This document shows, in pieces, positions 39,534 to 46,018 of a DNA stretch of 49,895 bases (the stretch's first letter is position 1; the number at the start of each line of letters is the position of its first letter). The notes beneath the pieces are model-generated. The model did not search any database. It was given only the letters and a program-made list of their open reading frames with translations, and was not told the DNA's origin. A program made the position numbers and the translations under genes. Origin of the DNA: Polaromonas sp. (lineage in GTDB: Bacteria; Pseudomonadota; Gammaproteobacteria; Burkholderiales; Burkholderiaceae_C); the NCBI RefSeq assembly GCF_018780625.1, contig NZ_JADMJK010000028.1, positions 6,573 to 56,467 of the forward strand, read 5' to 3'.

Positions 39534-40172
39534 TTGAACGATCTTGTTGTGTGGATATTTCCGCTTGCCGCTGCGGTCGCTGGCGCGGCTGCAGGCGCAC
39601 TGCTCTACGAGTGGTGGATGAGCAAGTCAGCCCGCAAGCGTCGGGCGATTCCCCAGCAATGGCCGCTCAGCGCACGCGCACTGGCCAACCCGGAAGAGCG
39701 TAAGGTCTGGCGCTGGCTGACGCGGAGTTTTTCCGACCACCACGTCATGATCAAGGTCCCGTTAACGAGTTTCACGTTGCCAAGCGCCAAAGAGCAAAGC
39801 CTGCACTGGTACGAGGTGCTCAGTGGCGTGTACTGCACCCTCACCGTCTGCAGGTCCGACGGCCAGGTGATTGGCTGTGTCGATGTACTGGGTGACCGCG
39901 GCCTGCCTAGCAGCCACCGGCATCTCAAGCAAAGCCTGCTGTCACAGTGCGGCATTGCCTACTGCGTGCTCGCGCCTGAAGGACTTCCCAGCACCCATAA
40001 AATTCGCGCGGAGTTCCTCGGCGACTCAGTTGCCAAAGCAAGAGGATCGGAGCACGAAGACTATGACACCGAGGTCCACCCAGCCCATGCAAACCCGGGT
40101 AGCACCCCGAAATCCGGGCAGCGTAGCCGCAGCAGGATGCCGCTGGAAAGCTGCCGAGGCGGGCTGCACTAA
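39534..40172 (+). CDS. Membrane-anchored DUF2726-domain protein
   Basis: 212 residues from a TTG start (39534) chosen because GGGAG lies 7 bases upstream and a promoter ends just before. One N-terminal membrane helix (LVVWIFPLAAAVAGAAAGALLYEWWM) is followed by a DUF2726-like domain, which is related to restriction-endonuclease-like folds. The domain shows WPLSARALANPEERKVWRWLTRSFSDHHVMIKVPLTSFTL, WYEVLSGVYCTLTVCRSDGQVIGCVDVLG and QCGIAYCVLAPEGLPS. The usual Asp of the VIELDD motif is less clear (GCVDVLGD). The C-terminal 50 residues are polar and unconserved. No operon partner; 285 bp to the next gene. Confidence 0.72.
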   Translation: MNDLVVWIFPLAAAVAGAAAGALLYEWWMSKSARKRRAIPQQWPLSARALANPEERKVWRWLTRSFSDHHVMIKVPLTSFTLPSAKEQSLHWYEVLSGVYCTLTVCRSDGQVIGCVDVLGDRGLPSSHRHLKQSLLSQCGIAYCVLAPEGLPSTHKIRAEFLGDSVAKARGSEHEDYDTEVHPAHANPGSTPKSGQRSRSRMPLESCRGGLH

Positions 40173-40457
40173 AGGCTCGGCCTTGGCGACCCGGTCAACT
40201 CAGCAGGGGTTGGCCCGCAAAATGCCCCGGCAGACCGGCGTTTGGCGGACTTGAGGCAACTCGGGCGGCGCCACGCGGGCGCCAAGACCATCAAGCCCGG
40301 TCCCAGGACGCATGGCGCTGTTTTTTTTGAATCCACTCCCGCCTGACGCTGCGTATAGCTTGCAAGACGACAGCAGCCAAGCACGCAACGCACGGGCTGC
40401 AGGCGTCTTGCCCCCGCCGGCTTGCCAAGCCGCCGCCTTCAAATCCAGGAGTAAAAA

Positions 40458-41012
40458 ATGATCTCACGCACCGCCGCCGTCCCAGCTTCCGCACTGCTCT
40501 TATCCCTGCTCGCCGCTTGCGGCAGCATGGCGCCCATGATGCCCACGTATTCACAAGCCATGCTGCCCGCCGCCGTCCAGGTGCCCGCCGGCCACAAGGT
40601 CGCGATGGAAACCGTGGGCGTGGGCGAAATCACTTACCAGTGCAGCGCCAAAAAAGACATGGCCGGCCAGTTCGAATGGGTCTTTGCAGGGCCCGAAGCC
40701 ACGCTCAATGACCGCAGCGGCAAACAGGTGGGCAAGTACTACGGCCCGCCCGCCACCTGGGAAAGCATGGATGGCTCCAGGCTGACCGCCACCCAGGTGG
40801 CGGTGGCTCCCAACGGCATGGGCAACATTCCGTCACAGCTGGTCAAGGGCAACCCTGCCATGGGCAGCGGCGCCATGCGCGGCGTCACCTACATCCAGCG
40901 CGTCGACACCCGGGGTGGCGTAGCCCCCGTCACGCCGTGCGCTGCAGGCAACATGGGCGCCAGGCAAACGGTGAAGTACCAGGCCGACTACATTTTTTAC
41001 AAGGCTATGTAA
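40458..41012 (+). CDS. DUF3455 lipoprotein (paralogue A)
   Basis: 184 residues. A lipoprotein signal peptide with lipobox LLAAC precedes a DUF3455 domain: AVQVPAGHKVAMETVGVGEITYQCSAKKDMAGQFEWVFAGPEATLNDRSGKQVGKYYGPPATWESMDGS, then GVTYIQRVDTRGGVAP and the end YQADYIFYKAM. The YQC and PC cysteines could form a disulfide. The family is common in proteobacteria, and fungal relatives exist, with no known function. A GGAGTAAAAA site precedes the ATG. It is followed by a long terminator hairpin at 41146-41187 and then by a paralogue, so the two genes are separately transcribed. Confidence 0.9.
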   Translation: MISRTAAVPASALLLSLLAACGSMAPMMPTYSQAMLPAAVQVPAGHKVAMETVGVGEITYQCSAKKDMAGQFEWVFAGPEATLNDRSGKQVGKYYGPPATWESMDGSRLTATQVAVAPNGMGNIPSQLVKGNPAMGSGAMRGVTYIQRVDTRGGVAPVTPCAAGNMGARQTVKYQADYIFYKAM

Positions 41013-41145
41013 CGCCACGCGGCCGGCGCCAACGGACACCCGCCAAGCCTGACGCCTTAGAACGTGCCCCATGATTTTCGGAACATGCGCCGCTGACGTT
41101 CCGGGTGAGAAACCCGCGATGGCGTAAAAGTCGCACCGGTCTTCA

Positions 41146-41187
41146 GGCCCGCAGAACCCGCAACAGGCGGAGTCTGCTGGCCTTTTT
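41146..41187 (+). terminator. Intrinsic terminator after DUF3455 gene A
   Basis: A three-part stem: GGCC (41146-41149) with GGCC (41179-41182), GCAGA (41151-41155) with TCTGC (41173-41177), and CCGC (41158-41161) with GCGG (41167-41170). The loop is AACAG, followed by five T (41183-41187). It lies 134 bp after the stop. The bases between stop and hairpin hold no gene that I can see. Confidence 0.75.
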
Positions 41188-41309
41188 ATGCATCGCACCC
41201 AAGCCGCCCGTCACCGGCTTTGCGCTGGCAAGAACTGCGTCTGGCGTCCTACAGCCGCGCTTGCGGTGTGAGGTTGTAATAAAAATGCAACAACAACTTC
41301 AGGAACTGC

Positions 41310-41894
41310 ATGAAAACTACACACAACACCCTTTGGGCCTACGGCAAAAGCGCAGCCGTCACGCTGGCCGTGGTCACCGGCACGGTCGGCCTGATGGCAG
41401 CCTGCTCCAGCATCAAACCACCGCCCAAGGAATACTCGCAGGTCACGCTCGATGCGCAAATCCAGGTGCCTGCAGGCAACGTCGTGGCGCTTGAAACCAC
41501 CGCCACCGGCATCCTCACCTACGAATGCAAAGCCACCACAGCCACCACCACCGGCTGGGTGCTGGTGACGCCGCAGGCCGACTTGCTTGACCGCACCGGC
41601 AAGCTGGTCGTGAAATATTCTGGCCCACCCGCCACCTGGAGCCACGTTGACGGCTCCCGCGTGGTCGGCACCCAGATTGCCCTTGCGCCGCGTGTAGGCG
41701 AAACCAACATCGCCAACCAATTGTCCAAGGGCACCCCCGATGCCGCGCCAGGCATTTTGCAAAACGTGACCTACATCCAGCGCATCAAGACCAAGGGCGG
41801 CCAGGACCTGAGCAAGGCCTGCAACCAGGTCGACATGGGCGACAAGCTGACCCGACCTTACCAGGCTGACTACATTTTCTGGAAAGCGGCTTAA
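41310..41894 (+). CDS. DUF3455 lipoprotein (paralogue B)
   Basis: 194 residues, same architecture as the gene 300 bp upstream. The signal peptide has lipobox LMAAC; the domain reads IQVPAGNVVALETTATGILTYECKATTATTTGWVLVTPQADLLDRTGKLVVKYSGPPATWSHVDGS, with NVTYIQRIKTKGGQDLSKAC and the end YQADYIFWKAA. The shared blocks GPPATW, DGSR, VTYIQR and YQADYIF show a tandem duplication, followed by strong divergence elsewhere. Outer-membrane or periplasmic location is inferred from the lipobox. Function unknown. Ends 66 bp before a strong bidirectional terminator. Confidence 0.9.
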   Translation: MKTTHNTLWAYGKSAAVTLAVVTGTVGLMAACSSIKPPPKEYSQVTLDAQIQVPAGNVVALETTATGILTYECKATTATTTGWVLVTPQADLLDRTGKLVVKYSGPPATWSHVDGSRVVGTQIALAPRVGETNIANQLSKGTPDAAPGILQNVTYIQRIKTKGGQDLSKACNQVDMGDKLTRPYQADYIFWKAA

Positions 41895-41960
41895 GCGCCC
41901 GCCAGGCAGCAGCGCGAGCCGCGACCTCTGACGCACGCGTGGCTGCAAGGCGGCCATGAC

Positions 41961-41997
41961 AAAAGGCCCGCAAACCAACCAGGTTTGCGGGCCTTTT
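41961..41997. terminator. Strong bidirectional intrinsic terminator
   Basis: A perfect 16-bp stem AAAAGGCCCGCAAACC / GGTTTGCGGGCCTTTT (41961-41976 with 41982-41997) has a 5-base loop, with T-runs on both strands. It separates the convergent DUF3455 gene B and the lyase gene, whose stops are 66 and 24 bp away. Confidence 0.93.
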
Positions 41998-42021
41998 TTA
42001 TGGACCGGCGAGCGGGCTTTT

Positions 42022-42960
42022 TTACGCGGGAAAGCGCTGTTCCCACGCCTCCACCTCCGGCAGGCCCAGGCAGTCGTTGTACTCCTGGCTGCTCAGCATG
42101 CGGGGACGCACGGCCTCGGTGTTGCCGTCCAGCCGCAGGTGCTGCAGGGCGTCGCGCATGGCAAAACCCAATGCATTGCGCAACAGGGCCGGGTAGATGG
42201 CGATGGCGATGCCGTGGGTGTGCAACTGGTCGCTGCGCAGGCCGGCCAGCGGGCCGCCCGCATCGATATTGACCATGCACGGGATGGCCAAGGCGTCAGC
42301 CACCCGGCGAATGTCTTCCAGAATTCCGGCGTGGCCCTTGAGTTCGACAAACACCGCACCGGCGCCTACCCGCTCAAAGGCCTGGGCCCGGCGTATGGCC
42401 TCCCCCACGCCACACGACGCGGCGCTGTCGGTGCGGGCGATGACCAGAAAATCGGCGTCGTCCCGCGCCGCCACCGCTGCCCCTATTTTTGCAACAGCGG
42501 CCTCGAAAGGCAGCACCTCGCGCGCGCCGGGCAACTGGGCGCATCGTTTGGGCGACAGCTGGTCTTCAATATGAATGGCGGCAACGCCCGCGGCCTCAAA
42601 CGCCTGCACCGTACGCCTGACGGCCACCACGCCGCCATAGCCGGTGTCGGCATCGCAGATCAGGGGAATGTCCACGCATGCGGCCACATTCCCGGCATGG
42701 CTGGACATCAGCGACAAGTCCACCAGCCCCACATCAGGGCGGCCCAGAAGGCACGCTGAAACGCCGTTTCCGGTCATGTAGGCGGCCTCAAACCCGGCAA
42801 GCGCCACCATGCGCGCGCCGTAGCCGTCATAGATACCAGGGGCTATCAGCGTCGGGGCCGTGCGCCCGGCATGGGCCAAACGCTGGCGCAACGCCTGGCG
42901 CAAGCGGCTGGTGCGCCCTGCGCCCGTGGACACGCTCCGTGTATTTTCGTGCGCGCTCAT
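42022..42960 (-). CDS. Isocitrate lyase / PEP mutase-superfamily carbon-carbon lyase
   Basis: 312 residues with the TIM-barrel core of 2-methylisocitrate lyase-like enzymes. Seen are GIYDGYGARMVALAGFEAAYMTGNGVSA, LICDADTGYGG (Asp103 and Asp105, metal), IHIEDQLSPKRCAQLPG (Glu132; Lys138-Arg139-Cys140) and VIARTDSAA. The catalytic Cys of true lyases (KRCGH) is kept, although the next two residues are Ala-Gln instead of Gly-His. This argues for C-C cleavage of a substituted malate or citrate-like acid rather than phosphonomutase activity. The start codon overlaps the stop of the LeuD-like gene (ATGA). With the two hydratase subunits it resembles the dimethylmaleate hydratase plus 2,3-dimethylmalate lyase pair known from nicotinate fermentation. 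Confidence 0.88.
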   Translation of the reverse strand: MSAHENTRSVSTGAGRTSRLRQALRQRLAHAGRTAPTLIAPGIYDGYGARMVALAGFEAAYMTGNGVSACLLGRPDVGLVDLSLMSSHAGNVAACVDIPLICDADTGYGGVVAVRRTVQAFEAAGVAAIHIEDQLSPKRCAQLPGAREVLPFEAAVAKIGAAVAARDDADFLVIARTDSAASCGVGEAIRRAQAFERVGAGAVFVELKGHAGILEDIRRVADALAIPCMVNIDAGGPLAGLRSDQLHTHGIAIAIYPALLRNALGFAMRDALQHLRLDGNTEAVRPRMLSSQEYNDCLGLPEVEAWEQRFPA

Positions 42961-43472
42961 GCAGGCAACTCCCAGTTGGGGTACTTGGCCAAAAAGGGGA
43001 TCAGACCGCCTTCACGCAGGATGGCGCGTATGGCGGCAGGCATGGCGGGGAGCGGGCGCTTGGCGGCACCTGCCACCGTGAGCACCTGGCCGCTCAAGTC
43101 GAGCACCAGGGCGTCGCCCTCGCTGATTCCGCTGGTGTCGCACTCCAGCACCGGCAAACCGTTGTTGATGGCATTGCGGAAAAACTGGCGGCCGAAAGAC
43201 GGCGCCACAATGGCCGCCACCCCCATGCGGCGCAGGATGTGCACGGCCTGCTCGCGCGATGAATTGATGCCGAAGTGCTTGCCCGCCACAATCACGCCGC
43301 CCGGCGTAAAGCGCGCGGCAAAACCAGGGCAAACCGCCTCGAAAGCCTGGGCCGCAATGTAAGCCTCGTCTTTTCCGGGTAAATACTTGCCCGAGCAGTT
43401 CAGGTCGGTATTGACATCGTCGCCCAGCACAAAGGCACAGCCCCGGATGGCGTCGCTTGAATAATCAGACAT
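42957..43472 (-). CDS. LeuD-like small subunit of a hydro-lyase (aconitase family)
   Basis: 171 residues, the short LeuD form (swivelling domain). Signature: GVIVAGKHFGINSSREQAVHILRRMGVAAIVAPSFGRQFFRNAINNGLPVLECD, where SSREQA carries the substrate-binding Ser-Arg. The N-terminal CAFVLGDDVNTDLNCSGKYLPGKDE holds the DxINTDxI-like loop, which helps fix substrate choice. It pairs with the LeuC-like gene just upstream, overlapping it by 8 bp, with a GGGAGG site before the ATG. No leuA or leuB accompanies it and the lyase gene follows directly, so leucine synthesis is unlikely. Confidence 0.9.
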   Translation of the reverse strand: MSDYSSDAIRGCAFVLGDDVNTDLNCSGKYLPGKDEAYIAAQAFEAVCPGFAARFTPGGVIVAGKHFGINSSREQAVHILRRMGVAAIVAPSFGRQFFRNAINNGLPVLECDTSGISEGDALVLDLSGQVLTVAGAAKRPLPAMPAAIRAILREGGLIPFLAKYPNWELPA

Positions 43473-44751
43473 GCGTTGCCTCCCATTGCCCGCCCGCCAC
43501 GGTGCGCGGGTCGGTGATGTAGCCGGTCAGCGCGGAGGCCGCCACCGTAGCGGCCGAACCCAGCCATATTTCTGCGTCATGGTTGCCCAGACGCCCCTTG
43601 AAGTTGCGGTTGGCGCTTGAAACCACGACCTCGCGGTCGCCCGGAATCAGGTGGTTGGTGATGCCCACGCAGGTGCCGCAGCCGGCCGCCTCAAACGAGG
43701 CGCCCGCTTCGGTCAGCGCTTCAATCAAACCCTCGCGCGCGGCAGCCAGGTAGATCTGGCGCGAAGCCGGTGTAATGATCATGCGCACGCCCCTGGCCAG
43801 CCGCCGGCCCTTCAAAATGGCGGAGGCCTGGCGAATGTCGTCGAGCCGGCCGTTGGTGCAAGTGCCTATCAGGGCAAAGTTGATCTTTTTCCCAATCACT
43901 TCGGATGCCGCGACGATGTCGTCCACCGCGTCCTTGCGCGCAACCTGCGGCGCCAGCGCCGAGGCGTCAATTTCAATGCGTTGCGCGTACACCGCATCGG
44001 CGTCGGCGCTGACTGGCTGCGGCGCTTTGGCGCCATGCGCTGCCAGCCAGGCAAAGGTTTTCTCGTCAGCCTCCAGCAGCGCGGCCTTGGCGCCCAGCTC
44101 GGCGGCGTGGTTGGCCAGCGTCATGCGGTCATCAATTTCCATGGCGCTGACGGCGGCGCCCACATATTCAATCGCGCGGTAGTTCAAGCCCTCCGCGCCG
44201 AAGCGGCCCAGCATGTAAAGCGTGATGTCCTTGGCCCACACCCCGGGCTGCAGGCGGCCGTTAAGCTGGACCCGAACCGACTCGGGCACCCGCAGCCAGA
44301 CCTTGCCGGTCGACATCACGGCCGTCACGTCCGTGCCTTCAATGCCGGTGCCAAATGCGTTGAATGCCCCGTAAGTCGTTGAATGCGTGTCGGTGCCCAC
44401 AATCAGGTCGCCGCAGGTCAGGTGGCCGCCTTCCGGCAGCACCTGGTGGCAAATGCCGTCGCCAATGTCATACAGCACGCTGCCCTGCTCGTCGGCAAAA
44501 CGCCGCATGGCGGTGTGGGTTTGCGCCGCTTCCAGCGTGGGCGGCGGCGAGTAGTGGTCTAGCACCCAGGCGGTTTTGCGGGCAAAAGGCAAGCGCTGCG
44601 CGCCCATTTTGTCGACCATGCGCAGGGTGTTGGGCGCACGGGCATCGTGCACCATGGCAAAGTCCACCTTGGCAATGACGATGTCCCCTGCCCTGACCTG
44701 CGCCAGCCCGGCGCGGCGGGCCAGGATTTTTTCTGCAATGGTTGAACTCAT
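43465..44751 (-). CDS. LeuC-like large subunit of a hydro-lyase (aconitase family, 4Fe-4S)
   Basis: 428 residues, nearer the archaeal/homoaconitase-type large subunit (about 420) than E. coli LeuC (466). The three cysteines for the [4Fe-4S] cluster are Cys298 (LIGTCTNGR), Cys358 and Cys361 (AGCGTCVGI). Other family blocks are VGTDTHSTTYGAFNAFGTGIEGTDV and SSANRNFKGRLGNHDAEIWLGSAATVAASALTGYITDPR. It acts with the LeuD-like subunit to shift water on a 2-hydroxyacid or enoic diacid. The start at 44751 (MSSTIAEKIL) is canonical for the family. It follows the Bug receptor gene by 49 bp in a sigma-54-type operon. Confidence 0.91.
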   Translation of the reverse strand: MSSTIAEKILARRAGLAQVRAGDIVIAKVDFAMVHDARAPNTLRMVDKMGAQRLPFARKTAWVLDHYSPPPTLEAAQTHTAMRRFADEQGSVLYDIGDGICHQVLPEGGHLTCGDLIVGTDTHSTTYGAFNAFGTGIEGTDVTAVMSTGKVWLRVPESVRVQLNGRLQPGVWAKDITLYMLGRFGAEGLNYRAIEYVGAAVSAMEIDDRMTLANHAAELGAKAALLEADEKTFAWLAAHGAKAPQPVSADADAVYAQRIEIDASALAPQVARKDAVDDIVAASEVIGKKINFALIGTCTNGRLDDIRQASAILKGRRLARGVRMIITPASRQIYLAAAREGLIEALTEAGASFEAAGCGTCVGITNHLIPGDREVVVSSANRNFKGRLGNHDAEIWLGSAATVAASALTGYITDPRTVAGGQWEATHV

Positions 44752-44800
44752 AGTGTGTGTAGGTTGATGTCGTCCGCCTGAAATTCGGGCTTGATTTGGC

Positions 44801-45793
44801 TTATTCGACCTTGATCCCCGATTTGCGCACCACTGCGCCCCACTTGTCACTTTCCTTGCGCATGAAACCCATCGTCTCCTCGGGTGTCGAGGGTGCGGGA
44901 TCCAGGCCCAGCTTGCGCAGTTGCGCCACGATGGCCGGGTCATTCAAGGTGGCCACGATGGCGGCATTGAGCCGCTGCACAGCCTCTGGCGGCGTGCGCT
45001 GCGGCGCTGTGAACGCATACCAGTTGATCGCCTCAAAACCGGGGTAACCCGACTCCGCAATGGTGGGTATTTGAGGCAGCGCCTCCAGCCGCTTGCTGCC
45101 CGTGGTGGCGATGGGCCGCAGCTTGCCCGACTGAATGAACTGCAGCGCATCGGTGGGGCTGGAAAAGATGGACGACAGCACGCCGCCCAGCAGGTCGTTC
45201 ATGGCCGGTGCGCCGCCACGGTAGGCCACATGCTGGTTGTTCAGGCCTGCGGCTGACTTCAACAATTCACCCGCCAGATGCCCGCTCCCGCCTATGCCTG
45301 ACGAGCCGAAAGACAGTTTTGACTCCGGCAACCTGGCTTGACTGACATAGTCTTCCAGCGTGCGGATGCTGCTTGAGGCGTTGACCACCAGCACATTGCT
45401 GAATACCACCGCCATCGACAAACCCGCCATGTCGGTCAAGGGGTTGTAGCTGAGTTTGTTGAGGTGCTGGTTGACCGACAGCGAACCAATCGTGCCCAGC
45501 ATGATGGTGTAGCCGTCGGGCGGCGACTTGACCAGGAAATCCGAAGCAATATTGCCGCCCGCGCCGGGTTTGTTGTCAATCACCACGCTTTGTTTAAGCG
45601 CAGCCGCCAGACGCGGCGCCATGATGCGCGCCACCGTGTCGGAACTGCCGCCGGGTGCAAAACCCACCAGCAGCTTGACAGGACGGTTGGGAAAGGGGTC
45701 GGTGTCTGCGGCGAATACGGATGACGATGCGGACATCGTCACGACTGAAAATGCGGTGCAGAGCGCCACCGCGATGCGGCCTGGAATCTTCAT
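44801..45793 (-). CDS. Bug/TctC-type periplasmic solute receptor, first gene of the LeuCD/lyase operon
   Basis: 330 residues. Signal peptide MKIPGRIAVALCTAFSVVTMSASSSVFA precedes DPFPNRPVKLLVGFAPGGSSDTVARIMAP (ligand loop), VIDNKPGAGGNIASDFLVKSPPDGYTIMLGTIGSLSVN, SKLSFGSSGIGGSGHLAGELLK and FIQSGKLRPIATTGSKR, all standard Bug features. No TctA/TctB genes are in view, so it may share membrane subunits encoded elsewhere. A GGAGACAAAGAC site precedes the ATG. It is the first gene after a perfect sigma-54 promoter, and its ligand is presumably the diacid processed by the hydratase and lyase that follow. Confidence 0.92.
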   Translation of the reverse strand: MKIPGRIAVALCTAFSVVTMSASSSVFAADTDPFPNRPVKLLVGFAPGGSSDTVARIMAPRLAAALKQSVVIDNKPGAGGNIASDFLVKSPPDGYTIMLGTIGSLSVNQHLNKLSYNPLTDMAGLSMAVVFSNVLVVNASSSIRTLEDYVSQARLPESKLSFGSSGIGGSGHLAGELLKSAAGLNNQHVAYRGGAPAMNDLLGGVLSSIFSSPTDALQFIQSGKLRPIATTGSKRLEALPQIPTIAESGYPGFEAINWYAFTAPQRTPPEAVQRLNAAIVATLNDPAIVAQLRKLGLDPAPSTPEETMGFMRKESDKWGAVVRKSGIKVE

Positions 45794-45852
45794 GTCTTTG
45801 TCTCCTGGTTTTTTTTACGGACCGCCTGGATGCGCGGGTTTGAATGTGATTT

Positions 45853-45868
45853 AGCAACATGCGTGCCA
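45853..45868 (-). promoter_or_regulatory. Consensus sigma-54 promoter of the Bug-LeuCD-lyase operon
   Basis: On the minus strand it reads TGGCACG-CATG-TTGCT, an exact match to TGGCACG-N4-TTGCW with GG and GC 10 bases apart. It lies 60 bp before the receptor start codon. Paired palindromes 85-135 bp further upstream are placed as an enhancer for the divergent PrpR-like activator. Confidence 0.9.
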
Positions 45869-45953
45869 TGCAACGCAGCGGGGCAAGGCCGTGAATTGAG
45901 CAATGATTTCAAAGGATTTTTTGCCGGAAGCCAGCATGCCGGCCTCTGCGTCG

Positions 45954-45989
45954 TTTCATATTTGAAATAAATTTATTTCATAATTGAAA
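45954..45989. promoter_or_regulatory. Two TTTCA-N4-TGAAA palindromes, likely activator binding sites
   Basis: TTTCA-TATT-TGAAA (45954-45967) and TTTCA-TAAT-TGAAA (45976-45989) are repeated with a 22-bp period, two helical turns. Between them the inner halves form a further perfect 18-base palindrome (45963-45980). They stand 30 bp before the regulator gene and upstream of the sigma-54 promoter on the other strand, so they can serve both activation and autoregulation. Confidence 0.8.
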
Positions 45990-46018
45990 CATCACCGCCA
46001 TTTTGAAACGCCTTTGCC

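Noticed and set aside
41013-41309. Riboswitch between the DUF3455 genes
   Set aside because: Several helices can be drawn, but no conserved riboswitch core was recognised; the clear element is a terminator at 41146-41187.
42957-44751. leuCD of leucine biosynthesis
   Set aside because: No leuA or leuB beside them, short archaeal/homoaconitase-type subunits, and a lyase plus receptor in the same operon; a catabolic hydratase fits better, though not proven.
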